This document shows, one piece after another, positions 52,109 through 60,563 of a DNA stretch of 64,000 nucleotides. The stretch covers positions 124,001-188,000 of the forward strand of contig LVAC01000019.1 in assembly GCA_001602955.1 (NCBI GenBank), read 5' to 3'. The stretch comes from Sulfurospirillum sp001602955. Its GTDB lineage: Bacteria > Campylobacterota > Campylobacteria > Campylobacterales > Sulfurospirillaceae. The notes under the pieces were generated by a model. That model had not been told where the DNA came from, did not search any database, and worked only from the letters and a program-made list of their open reading frames with translations. The number at the start of each line of letters is the position of its first letter. The stretch's first letter is position 1. Both the position numbers and the translations under genes were made by a program.

Positions 52109-52773
52109 AAACTGTATCCTACGCCCCAAATCGATTTGATGTACTCTTTTTCTTTGGCGGGGTCTATCTTTTGTTTGAGGCGGTTGATGGCGACGTTGAC
52201 CGTTTTATCTTGGAAAAAGTCGTCGTTTTTCCAGACGTGCTCTAACAAAAATTCGCGACTTAAAACCGAGCTTTTGTTTTCGATGAGCGTGCGCAAAAGA
52301 TCAAATTCGAGTTTGGTGAGTTCTACGGCTTTGGTATCGACGTGAAGCGTGTGGGCGTTCAAATCCAAGACCAAATCACGGTACGACAAAAGAGCGTTGT
52401 TTTGCGGAGAAGTCCGCGCTAGAACCGCCTTGATGCGAAGGAGGAGTTCTTTCATATTGTAAGGTTTGGTGACGTAGTCGTCGCCGCCGCGTAAAAATCC
52501 CTCTTCGACGTTCATATCGCTGTTCTTGGCAGTCACGAAAATAACGGCTTGAGTAAAACCTTTTTTGCGTAGGCTCTCGACAAATTCGCTACCTTCGATT
52601 CCCGGAAGGTTGCGATCGACGATTAACAAGTCGATAGGCTCTTCGTTCAGACACTTTTCGACGTTTTTCGTGTTTAAAAATCCGAGCGTTTCGTAGCCTT
52701 CTTTTTGCAGATGGTACTCCAAAAGCTCCAGTAAATCCTCTTCGTCTTCAATAATCAAAATGCTTTGTTTCAT
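52102..52773 (-). CDS. phoB: PhoB-like OmpR-family response regulator
   Basis: This 223-residue regulator has a receiver domain (acidic pocket IIEDEED, phospho-acceptor Asp53 in LIVDRNLPG, Lys in VTKPYNMKELL) and a winged-helix DNA-binding domain from about 125 (KAVELTKLEFDLLRTLIENKSSVLSREFLLEHVW and DKTVNVAINRLKQKI). It would activate phosphate-starvation genes when phosphorylated by PhoR. It is preceded by phoU with a 67-base gap that contains an 11-bp hairpin. Confidence 0.9.
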   Translation of the reverse strand: MKQSILIIEDEEDLLELLEYHLQKEGYETLGFLNTKNVEKCLNEEPIDLLIVDRNLPGIEGSEFVESLRKKGFTQAVIFVTAKNSDMNVEEGFLRGGDDYVTKPYNMKELLLRIKAVLARTSPQNNALLSYRDLVLDLNAHTLHVDTKAVELTKLEFDLLRTLIENKSSVLSREFLLEHVWKNDDFFQDKTVNVAINRLKQKIDPAKEKEYIKSIWGVGYSLC

Positions 52774-52793
52774 TGTTCCTCTTAATGTTTACG

Positions 52794-52827
52794 CGTTTGG
52801 CATGATGCGTGTGTGCCATGCCAAACG
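52794..52827. repeat. Intercistronic hairpin between phoU and phoB
   Basis: CGTTTGGCATG, 12 bases, CATGCCAAACG: a perfect 11-bp inverted repeat in the phoU-phoB gap. It is not followed by a T-run on either strand, so it is not a standard terminator. It may set mRNA stability or uncouple phoU from phoBR expression. Confidence 0.7.
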
Positions 52828-52840
52828 TGCCCCGATGTTT

Positions 52841-53509
52841 TTAATACGTTTTCATCTCTCCGCCCACGCGTGCGAAAATCATCAGTTGTACGATGCTCAC
52901 GCTGCGATCCGCCATACGCTCTAATTTGCGCATCGTACTTAAAATCTGAATGAAATCGGCGGATTGGTCGATCAATTTGGCGACATCGCTTAAAATATTT
53001 TTTTCCAAAATCGAGTAAAGATCGTCGCTTTTGCTCTCTTCGACTTTGACGCGACGGTAGGTCTCTTCCAAGGCTTCGCGGTCGCTGACGCTCAACGTTC
53101 CGATCGAAAGCGTTACCGCATGAATCGCCGTTTTGCAAAGGTGCATAGAGTATTCGTGAAGGGTCGTGAAGGGAATTTCGCCCTGTAGATGAACGATCAT
53201 ACGTTTGCTGAAGCTACGGATATTTTCGGCGATTTTGACCAATTCGTTCGTGATTTTTAAAAAAGCAACCATTTTACGTAGATCTTTGGCTTCGGGACCG
53301 AAAAGTGCTAACGCGACGACGATTTCGTTATCGATGGCATTGGCCTGCGCTTCGACGTTTTTAAGAAGCGTTCGTGCCGATTCAAAGCGGGAGATATCTA
53401 AATTTTCGATACCGCAAAGCGCTTTTTCGCCTGCCATCGTGATTTCGGAGCCGAGATCTAAGAGCATTTGCTTGATTTGAGCAAGTCTCTCTTCGTATTT
53501 TTGAAGCAT
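52841..53509 (-). CDS. phoU: Phosphate-uptake regulator PhoU
   Basis: This 222-residue cytoplasmic protein, two three-helix bundles, dampens Pho signalling by linking the Pst transporter to PhoR. Each repeat carries the acidic metal-binding type motif: DNEIVVALALFGPEAKDLRKMVAFLKITNELVKIAENI (about 60-97) and a second copy ending ILSTMRKLERMADRSVSIVQ. It starts the phoU-phoB-phoR unit and has a candidate PhoB box with TACAAT -10 upstream, divergent from olsF. Confidence 0.94.
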   Translation of the reverse strand: MLQKYEERLAQIKQMLLDLGSEITMAGEKALCGIENLDISRFESARTLLKNVEAQANAIDNEIVVALALFGPEAKDLRKMVAFLKITNELVKIAENIRSFSKRMIVHLQGEIPFTTLHEYSMHLCKTAIHAVTLSIGTLSVSDREALEETYRRVKVEESKSDDLYSILEKNILSDVAKLIDQSADFIQILSTMRKLERMADRSVSIVQLMIFARVGGEMKTY

Positions 53510-53536
53510 TGATTTTCCTTAGAATAATTTACTTCC

Positions 53537-53569
53537 ATTGTAAAGGTAAAACATTACAATATGGTAACA
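53537..53569 (-). promoter_or_regulatory. Candidate PhoB box and -10 of phoU
   Basis: Read on the minus strand: TGTTACC ATAT TGTAATG (53569-53552, 7-4-7), then 9 bases, then TACAAT (53542-53537). It mirrors the olsF box (15 of 17 core bases identical) in the opposite orientation, forming a divergent control region. Confidence 0.65.
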
Positions 53570-53584
53570 TAAAAATGCCCTCAT

Positions 53585-53617
53585 CGTTACCGTCTTGTAA
53601 TGAGCCGCTCTTATAAT
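53585..53617 (+). promoter_or_regulatory. Candidate PhoB box and -10 of the OlsF-like gene
   Basis: CGTTACC GTCT TGTAATG (53585-53602), then 9 bases, then a perfect TATAAT (53612-53617). The start codon is 30 bases further on. The 11-bp period and position just upstream of -10 match how PhoB boxes replace the -35 in well-studied bacteria. Confidence 0.65.
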
Positions 53618-53647
53618 CGACGTTAAAATATCCCTTAAAGGACTGCC

Positions 53648-55372
53648 ATGGTTGACGTCGAAAAAACCTTAAGCCTTAAATATCCTCGCATCGTCTATTA
53701 TCCCGCCGTGATTCGTAATCTCATCGTTTATTGTTTGAAAAAAGTCTTGCATCAAGACGAGATTAACGACTTTTTAATTCACGGCGAAGCGTATCGAGGT
53801 TTTGATTTTGTGGAAGCGGTTTTAGAGTACTTCAACTTCGGTTATACGGTTTCCAATAAAGATAAAGCGAATATTCCCTCTTCAGGACGCGTGATTATCG
53901 TCGCAAACCATCCTTTAGGCGCGCTCGACGCATTGGCTTTGATCTCGCTCGTCAAAGAGGTTCGCCGAGACGTTAAAGTGCTTGCCAACGACGTTTTGAT
54001 GCAAATTGAGCCTTTAAACGCGTTATTGATTCCGATCGACAATTTAAGCGGAACGACGGCGAAAGAGTCGATAAAAAAGGTGTACGATGCCTTGGAAAAC
54101 GACGAAGCCCTCATCGTGTTTCCTTCCGGCGAAGTGTCGCGTGCGCAACCGACGGGGATTAAAGATACGAAGTGGAAAAAAGGGTTTTTGAAATTTGCGC
54201 AAAAAACCAATTCGCCGATCTTGCCTGTTTTTATCGACGCCAAAAATTCGCCGCTTTTTTACACCCTTTCGATGGTCAATAAAAAACTCTCCACCTTTTT
54301 GCTGGCGCGCGAGATGTTCAAAAAACGCTCCAAAATCATTCACTTCAAAATCGGCGAGATGATTGCCTATAAGACGATCGAGAAGTCGGGGTTTAGCGAC
54401 CATACGGTGCTCAATTTGCTCAAAAAGCATCTGTATAAAATCAGTAAAGGCAAGAAAGGACTTTTCAGTACCCAAACGGCGATCGCGCATCCTGAGGAGC
54501 GTAAAGCCATTCGTGCGGAATTGAAAAAATCGACGCTTCTAGGCGAGACGAACGACGGTAAAAAAATCTTTTTGTACGAATGCGAAGAGGGGTCGATTTT
54601 GATGAAAGAGATCGGAAGGCTTAGGGAGTATACGTTTCGCAAAGTCGAAGAAGGGACCGGTTATAAGCGCGACGTAGACGCTTTTGATAAGCACTACAAA
54701 CATATCGTTTTATGGGACGATGAAGAGCTGGAAGTCGTAGGGGCATACCGTATCGGCGAGGCGGATTTTATTGCTCGGTATTTCGGCGTGGAGGGATTTT
54801 ATTCGCATACGCTTTTTGAATTTACCGACGCTTTCGAGCCTTACATGCACAATGCGATTGAGCTGGGACGAAGCTTCGTACAGCCGCGTTATTGGGGAAC
54901 GAGGGCATTGGATTATCTCTGGCAAGGTATCGGTGCGTATTTGTACCAAAATCCGCATGTGCGTTACATGTACGGTCCGGTAAGCCTGAGCGACGTCTAT
55001 ACGAAAATCGCGAAAAATCTGATCGTGACGTTTTATTCACTCTATTTTTCGACTTCCAAAGAGCTTGTGCGAGCACGAAGCGGCTTTTTTATGAGCAAGG
55101 CGGAAAAAGAAGAAGCTCTCTCTTTCTTCGGCGGGAAAGATTACAAAGAGGATTTCGCCGTTTTAAAAGAGCAGCTTTCGCATATGGATTTAAGCGTGCC
55201 GACCTTGTATAAACAGTACACCGAATTGTGCGAAGAGGGCGGTATTTTATTTTTGGATTTTAACATCGACAAAGACTTTTCCAACTGTGTCGACAGTTTT
55301 ATCTTAGTCGACATCGCCAAGATCAAAGAGGCAAAAAAGGCACGCTATATCAAAGGCGAGTCCAAGCCTTGA
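53648..55372 (+). CDS. olsF: OlsF-like bifunctional ornithine-lipid synthase (acyltransferase + GNAT)
   Basis: This 574-residue two-domain protein has an N-terminal PlsC-type lysophospholipid acyltransferase (about 60-270) with the acyltransferase box VANHPLGALDALAL (about 85-98) and VFPSGEVSR (about 160). The C-terminal half (about 300-530) is a GNAT-type acyl-ACP N-acyltransferase of the OlsB/hemolysin kind, with VVGAYRIGEADF, HNAIELGRSFVQPRYWG and ALDYLWQGIGAYL. This order matches OlsF, which makes ornithine lipid (O- and N-acylation) in one polypeptide. Ornithine lipid is a phosphorus-free membrane lipid used under phosphate limitation, and the gene sits between phoU and pst with its own Pho-box candidate. 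The amino-acid head group cannot be proven from sequence. Confidence 0.75.
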   Translation: MVDVEKTLSLKYPRIVYYPAVIRNLIVYCLKKVLHQDEINDFLIHGEAYRGFDFVEAVLEYFNFGYTVSNKDKANIPSSGRVIIVANHPLGALDALALISLVKEVRRDVKVLANDVLMQIEPLNALLIPIDNLSGTTAKESIKKVYDALENDEALIVFPSGEVSRAQPTGIKDTKWKKGFLKFAQKTNSPILPVFIDAKNSPLFYTLSMVNKKLSTFLLAREMFKKRSKIIHFKIGEMIAYKTIEKSGFSDHTVLNLLKKHLYKISKGKKGLFSTQTAIAHPEERKAIRAELKKSTLLGETNDGKKIFLYECEEGSILMKEIGRLREYTFRKVEEGTGYKRDVDAFDKHYKHIVLWDDEELEVVGAYRIGEADFIARYFGVEGFYSHTLFEFTDAFEPYMHNAIELGRSFVQPRYWGTRALDYLWQGIGAYLYQNPHVRYMYGPVSLSDVYTKIAKNLIVTFYSLYFSTSKELVRARSGFFMSKAEKEEALSFFGGKDYKEDFAVLKEQLSHMDLSVPTLYKQYTELCEEGGILFLDFNIDKDFSNCVDSFILVDIAKIKEAKKARYIKGESKP

Positions 55373-55393
55373 TGGAGGCTTGGATGCTGATGT

Positions 55394-56995
55394 TTAAGCG
55401 GTTTTAAACGTTGAGAGGGCGTTGCTTAAATTGGTGGAGAGTTTGGCGAGGTGTTCTGCTGCACTGGCGATCTCTTCGACACTTCGGGCATTAATCGAGG
55501 TTAGCTTATGAATTGTCGCCACACGCTCTAGCATGACGTCCGCTTCTTTGCTTCCGTGTTTGGCTTTTTGAGCGGAGCTTTGTGCAACGGCGGACGTTTC
55601 GTTCATACTATCGACGGTTTTCAGCATTAAGCGTTGAGTGTTTTCGGCGCGATTGCCGAGTGCTTGAATCTCTTGGGCGTTCTTCTTCATCAGCTCGGAA
55701 GTCGTTGCAACCGACTGGGTGATGAGGGCTACGGTGGAGTGGCTCTCCACGAGGCTTTTTTGGGTGCGTTCGGCGAGCTTGCGTACTTCATCGGCGACGA
55801 CGGCAAATCCACGACCGTGCTCTCCAGCGCGCGCGGCTTCGATGGCGGCGTTGAGTGCTAGTAGGTTGGTCTGATCGGCAATATCGGCGATGACTAAAAG
55901 CACTTGTTGCACTTGCGTTACTTCTTGATCGAGTTGTTCTAAACGTGCGGAAAGATCGGTTTGATTGAGGACAACGGCTTGAAGGTCGGACGATACGGCA
56001 AGCACTTCACTAGAAGCGTTATGCAAATCATCGGCGACGTTTTGCATGATCGTTCCCGCGTGATGGGCATTGTTCTCGCTTTCGCGTAAAATGGTTGCGA
56101 CGTTTTGCGTTGTTTTGACCGCATGGTCGACTTCTTTATCGGTCTCTTCGGTGCGTTTACCAATTTGCAGCGAAGTCGAAGAGAGTTCTTCGGCGACGGC
56201 GGCATTTTCCGTTGCGGTGCGTTTGGCATCATCAATCGCGGTGCGTAATTGATCGAAAAGTGCATTGATCGTTCGCATGATGTCGGCGATCTCATCATTG
56301 CCGATGCTTTCAATCGGACGGCTTAGATCTTTGGTTCGCCCGATGTACTCGCACTCTTGAGCCGCTTTGGAAAGCGATTTTTTGATTTTCAGGGCGATAA
56401 ATCTAAAAAGAAACGTCGTAAAACCTAAGATGAGAAGTGCCACCGTAATGCCGATGTGTTGCGCTTTATCAAGCTTGGCATCTTCTTCGTGTTCGATCAG
56501 TTTGGAAAGTTCATCGGAATTTTTGGAGATCGCAATAAACGCGGTTCGTCCGATGTTGGTCAGCTCGGTAAATTTCTTTCCCTCAGGCGTGGCGAGAAAC
56601 TCTGGTGAATTGGTTGTCTCTTTGTACTTTTTCAGCATCTCAAAGCGTGGCGTACTGGAAGCTTTAAACTCTTCAACGCCTTTTGCGATGCGTTCTAAAA
56701 GTTCGATCTCTTGAGGAGAGCTAAGCATAGTCTTAAGCTCGTCGATGGCTTGAATAAGGTTGGTTTGTGCTTGATAGGAATCGTCCATAAATTTTTGTGC
56801 GTAGGAGATCTGATACCCTCTGGAATACATCAAAAGCTCCGCCGTATAACGCGGCAATTTGCCGATAGTTTGCACTTTTTCCACGGCGGTTTGCGCGTGA
56901 GAGCCGTTGTGTATGAGCAAATAACTGAGTCCCAAAGTTCCCGTAAGAATAATGACCAGTAAAAAAAGGAGTTTGGCTTGAATCGTCTGAAACAT
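55394..56995 (-). CDS. Methyl-accepting chemotaxis protein
   Basis: This 533-residue transmembrane chemoreceptor has a membrane helix at about 7-28, then a periplasmic helical sensor region of about 150 residues (LPRYTAELLMYSRGYQISYAQKFM), a second helix near 185-205, HAMP, and the cytoplasmic signalling hairpin. The hairpin tip is IADQTNLLALNAAIEAARAGEHGRGFAVVADEVRKLAERTQKS. ATG 56995 follows AAGGGA; the longer frame to 57082 is not needed. There is no CheR-docking pentapeptide at the C-terminus. Its location inside the Pho region suggests, without proving, phosphate- or metabolite-related taxis. Confidence 0.93.
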   Translation of the reverse strand: MFQTIQAKLLFLLVIILTGTLGLSYLLIHNGSHAQTAVEKVQTIGKLPRYTAELLMYSRGYQISYAQKFMDDSYQAQTNLIQAIDELKTMLSSPQEIELLERIAKGVEEFKASSTPRFEMLKKYKETTNSPEFLATPEGKKFTELTNIGRTAFIAISKNSDELSKLIEHEEDAKLDKAQHIGITVALLILGFTTFLFRFIALKIKKSLSKAAQECEYIGRTKDLSRPIESIGNDEIADIMRTINALFDQLRTAIDDAKRTATENAAVAEELSSTSLQIGKRTEETDKEVDHAVKTTQNVATILRESENNAHHAGTIMQNVADDLHNASSEVLAVSSDLQAVVLNQTDLSARLEQLDQEVTQVQQVLLVIADIADQTNLLALNAAIEAARAGEHGRGFAVVADEVRKLAERTQKSLVESHSTVALITQSVATTSELMKKNAQEIQALGNRAENTQRLMLKTVDSMNETSAVAQSSAQKAKHGSKEADVMLERVATIHKLTSINARSVEEIASAAEHLAKLSTNLSNALSTFKTA

Positions 56996-57136
56996 AAAAT
57001 TTCCCTTACAATCAATAGCGCGTTTTAAACGCCTTTTACATTGTAATTTGTCTGTGTGAGATTTGGCGTGAGATAGGAGCAAAACGAGCGTGACATGTCA
57101 AAAATCGGCTTGATCGACGCTCGTTAGGAAAAAGCG

Positions 57137-57916
57137 TTAATGAAGCATAAATCCTCTCATCGAAAGGCTGGCGTTTTGGAAAAAAGGCGTTAATACGCTT
57201 AGCGTATCGTCGGCTCTGCGCGAACCTGCCGTATAAAGAAGCGGTACATAGTGATCGACGCTCGGATGGGCGGTTTTAAATGTTTCGCATCGACGTTCTA
57301 TATCGATCAGGCTTTGTATGTCGTTTTGCGCAAAAGCATGATCGATATACGCATCGACGTTTTGCGCCCATATCGGCGGCGTTGCATCGATAGTGTAAAA
57401 ATCGACCGTTCCCAAGTTGTGCGTGACGTTTCCGCTGGCGATGAGCATGACTCCCTCATCGCGCAAAGAGACGAGTTTTTTACCTAAAGCGACATGTTCG
57501 TCGAAACGTAAATGTTTATTGATGCTCAGTTCTATCACGGGAATGCTGGCTTTGGGAAAAAGGTAATAAAGCGGCATCCAAGCCCCGTGATCCAAGCCGC
57601 GTTCTATCATAGGAATACCGCCTAAAAGATCGCTAACGTGTTTGGAGAGCGAATTATTGCTCGGGCTCTCGTAGGAGAGTTCGTACAAAGAGGGCGGGAA
57701 ACCGTAAAAATCGTAGAGTGTTTCGTAGGTAATGCCCGAAGCGATGCTTACCGCCGTTTGATCGGCGTACCAATGCGCCGAAACGACTAAAATCGCTTTA
57801 GGAAGCACTAGTTGCGTGCTGAGCGTTTCCAACGCTTGCGTAAAACGGTTGTCCAACACCAAGTTCATCGGCGAGCCGTGGGAGATAAAAAGGCTCGGCA
57901 TCGTTTGCGTCATCAA
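57137..57916 (-). CDS. ygiD: DODA-type extradiol ring-opening dioxygenase (YgiD family)
   Basis: This 259-residue non-heme Fe/Zn dioxygenase-like protein is related to 4,5-DOPA extradiol dioxygenase (E. coli YgiD). Metal-binding His are in FISHGSPM (about 13), VSAHWYAD (about 48), the RGLDHGAWMPL box and ASGNVTHNLG. The physiological substrate in bacteria is unknown. It lies 74 bases after pstB on the same strand and could be read through from the pst operon. Confidence 0.92.
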   Translation of the reverse strand: MMTQTMPSLFISHGSPMNLVLDNRFTQALETLSTQLVLPKAILVVSAHWYADQTAVSIASGITYETLYDFYGFPPSLYELSYESPSNNSLSKHVSDLLGGIPMIERGLDHGAWMPLYYLFPKASIPVIELSINKHLRFDEHVALGKKLVSLRDEGVMLIASGNVTHNLGTVDFYTIDATPPIWAQNVDAYIDHAFAQNDIQSLIDIERRCETFKTAHPSVDHYVPLLYTAGSRRADDTLSVLTPFFQNASLSMRGFMLH

Positions 57917-57990
57917 CGTATCCTTTGTCGAAAAACGTATTATAACGGCAAAAGATTAACAATCGATAAAAAGCAAAGGAAGATCGGAAA

Positions 57991-58782
57991 TTAACCGAAC
58001 CTTCCCGTGATGTACTCTTCGGTCAGTTTTTCTTGTGGATTGACGAACATATTTTTCGTATGATCGAGTTCAATGAGTTCGCCCAAATACATAAACGCAG
58101 TATAGTCCGAAATGCGCGCGGCTTGCTGAAGGTTGTGCGTGACGATGATGACAGTAAGTTGTTCTTTGAGCTCGATAATAAGCTGTTCGATCGAAATGGT
58201 CGAAATCGGATCGAGTGCAGAGGTCGGTTCGTCGAAAAGAAGAACCTGAGGTTCAACCGCAACGGCACGTGCGATACACAAACGTTGTTGCTGACCGCCC
58301 GAGAGTGCGGAAGCTCCGTCTTTGAGTCGGTCTTTGACTTCGTCCCACAATGCGGCACCGCGGAGGGCTTTTTCGACTTTTTCGGCAATGACTTTTTTAT
58401 CTTTGAGCCCTTGAAGGCGAAGTCCGTAGGCGACGTTATCGAAAATGCTCATCGGAAACGGGGTCGGTTTTTGGAAAATCATACCGATTTTCATACGAAG
58501 CGCGATAAGGTCGGTCTCTTTGGAAAGAAGATTTTTATTGTCCATATGAAAGTGAATTTCGCCTTCGTAGCGGTTTCCCGGATACAAATCGTGCATACGA
58601 TTGAACGATCGAAGCAAAGTCGTTTTTCCGCATCCGCTAGGGCCGATCAGTGCGGTGACTTTTTTCTGCGCGATCGGCATATTGACCGCTTTAAGGTTGG
58701 GTTCGTTTTTACCCGCATAGTAAAAGTTAAAGTCTTTGACTTCAAGTTCGAGAGGATCGGTAATGGTCGTGATGGTAGACAT
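57991..58782 (-). CDS. pstB: Phosphate ABC transporter ATPase PstB
   Basis: This is the cytoplasmic ATPase of the high-affinity phosphate importer. It has 263 residues from ATG 58782, chosen for AAAGGA upstream; the frame runs on into pstA. Motifs: Walker A GPSGCGKTTLLRSFNRM (about 41-57), the Q-loop, signature LSGGQQQRLCIARAVA, Walker B VLLFDEPTSALDP and the H-loop IIVTHNLQQAARISD. It is the last gene of pstSCAB, 10 bases after pstA. Confidence 0.97.
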   Translation of the reverse strand: MSTITTITDPLELEVKDFNFYYAGKNEPNLKAVNMPIAQKKVTALIGPSGCGKTTLLRSFNRMHDLYPGNRYEGEIHFHMDNKNLLSKETDLIALRMKIGMIFQKPTPFPMSIFDNVAYGLRLQGLKDKKVIAEKVEKALRGAALWDEVKDRLKDGASALSGGQQQRLCIARAVAVEPQVLLFDEPTSALDPISTISIEQLIIELKEQLTVIIVTHNLQQAARISDYTAFMYLGELIELDHTKNMFVNPQEKLTEEYITGRFG

Positions 58783-58792
58783 CGATTTCCTT

Positions 58793-59641
58793 TTAGCGTT
58801 TTTTACGTTTGATAATAATGCGTCCGATGATGTTAATGGCAAGAATGGAAAATGCCAAGATGGCGGCACTTGCCCAACCGATGGCTTGCCAATCTTCAAA
58901 AGGGCTCATCGTATAGTTAAACATCGTCACGGTCAACGACGCGATGGAACGAGACATATCCATCGAGTAAAAGTTATTGTTAAAGGCGGTGAACAGAAGC
59001 GGTGCGGTCTCTCCCGCCACTCTGGCAACACCGAGCAAAATACCCGTCGTAATGCCCGTAATCGCTCCTTTATAGACGATTTGGACGATAACTTTCCATT
59101 TGGGAGCACCCAGAGCGTAAGCGGCTTCGCGAAGTTCTCTTGGAACGAGGGCTAACATGTCATCAGTCGTTCGGATAATGACCGGAATCATAATGATCGC
59201 AAGCGCGATGCTTCCCGCCCAACCGGAAAATTGTTTAAATGGCATGACTAAGATACCGTAGACGAAAACACCGATAATAATGGAAGGTGCGGACATCATA
59301 ATATCGGAAATATCGCGTGTGAAATTGGCAAAACGAGAATTCGCACCGTATTCGCTTAGGTACGTTCCTGCTAGCAATCCCATCGGTACGCCGATCATCG
59401 TCGATGTTACGGTCAGCATCAAATGTCCCACAAGCGCATGGCGTAAACCGCTCGGTTCAATGCCCGGAGGCGCACCGTCAACGCTAAAAATTTCCCAAGA
59501 GATGTGTGACAATCCGTTAAAGAGTAAAATACCCAAAATCCAAAAAAGGAAGAAAATACCTAAAACCGTCGCAAAAGAGGCTAAGGAGAGGGCAATGATA
59601 TTGTTGATTTTGCGTTTTTGATACGAGGATTTATTAACCAT
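58793..59641 (-). CDS. pstA: Phosphate ABC transporter permease PstA
   Basis: This inner-membrane permease, 282 residues with six helices, carries the EAA-type loop REAAYALGAPKWKVIVQIVYKGAITGI, which contacts PstB. APSIIIGVFVYGILVMPFKQFSGWAGSIAL is characteristic of PstA. It overlaps pstC by 8 bp. Confidence 0.96.
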   Translation of the reverse strand: MVNKSSYQKRKINNIIALSLASFATVLGIFFLFWILGILLFNGLSHISWEIFSVDGAPPGIEPSGLRHALVGHLMLTVTSTMIGVPMGLLAGTYLSEYGANSRFANFTRDISDIMMSAPSIIIGVFVYGILVMPFKQFSGWAGSIALAIIMIPVIIRTTDDMLALVPRELREAAYALGAPKWKVIVQIVYKGAITGITTGILLGVARVAGETAPLLFTAFNNNFYSMDMSRSIASLTVTMFNYTMSPFEDWQAIGWASAAILAFSILAINIIGRIIIKRKKR

Positions 59642-60500
59642 TTTTTCTCACTTTACGTAAAAAGACGAATTTGGCTACGGCGATGACGCCGAAGCTCAGT
59701 ACGAATAAGATCAGTGCCAAGAAAAAGAGGCTCGAATAGTACAAATCGCCGTCGGCTTCGCTAAATTCGTTTGCCAAAATGACCGGAATACTCGTGGCGG
59801 GTTCTAAAATGGAAGAAGGCATGCGCGTAGCATTTCCCATCACGAAGGTTACTGCCATCGTTTCACCCAAAGCCCTTCCTAAAGAGAGAATAATCGAGCC
59901 GATAATGCCCACTTTGGCAAACGGAATCACGACGTCTTTAATCACGTCCCATTTGGTCGCTCCCAGTGCGTATGCCGATTCTTTGAGAATATCGGGCGTC
60001 GTATCCATCGCGTCTCTTGAAACTGCGGCGGTAAAGGGAATAATCATAATTGCTAAGATAACGCTCGCCGTCAACGTTCCGATTCCCGAACTGTGCGTGA
60101 GTGCTTGAATGACGGGTACGAAGAAAAAAAGTCCCCACATACCGTAAACGATGGACGGGATCGCCGCTAAAAGCTCGATCATCGTACCGATCAGCGTTTT
60201 GATACCGCCTCGAACGATTTCGGAAAGAAAAATCGCAATACCCAAAGCGATAGGCGTGGCTAGCACCATAGCGATAGACGTACTGCTCAGTGTTCCGTAA
60301 ATGGCGGGAAACGCGCCGAATTGCTCGACGTTGGGCGCCCAGTTGGTATCGAAAATAAATTTAAAACCGAGCTTATCGATTGCCAGCTTGGCATGATCGT
60401 AGAGAACGTAAAAAATACTCACTAAAATCACTAAAACCGAGATCGACATCAATCTCGCGAGGTTGCCGAAAATAAAGTCGCCGATATTAAAATGCTTCAT
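59634..60500 (-). CDS. pstC: Phosphate ABC transporter permease PstC
   Basis: This 288-residue partner permease of PstA has six helices. Diagnostic parts are FGAFPAIYGTLSSTSIAMVLATPIALGIAIFLSE (about 62-95), LAAIPSIVYGMWGLFFFVP and the EAA-type loop KESAYALGATKWDVIKDVVIPFAKVGI. It lies 63 bases after pstS and overlaps pstA. Confidence 0.96.
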   Translation of the reverse strand: MKHFNIGDFIFGNLARLMSISVLVILVSIFYVLYDHAKLAIDKLGFKFIFDTNWAPNVEQFGAFPAIYGTLSSTSIAMVLATPIALGIAIFLSEIVRGGIKTLIGTMIELLAAIPSIVYGMWGLFFFVPVIQALTHSSGIGTLTASVILAIMIIPFTAAVSRDAMDTTPDILKESAYALGATKWDVIKDVVIPFAKVGIIGSIILSLGRALGETMAVTFVMGNATRMPSSILEPATSIPVILANEFSEADGDLYYSSLFFLALILFVLSFGVIAVAKFVFLRKVRKNG

Positions 60501-60563
60501 AACGAAGTGGTTTCCTTCACAAGGAGATAAGGTGTCGCGGAGCTTTAGCCCCGCGAGTTAAAA

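Noticed and set aside
52782..53138. 118-residue ORF antisense-frame to phoU
   Set aside because: Arg/Ser-rich translation typical of a shadow frame; phoU is clear in the correct frame.
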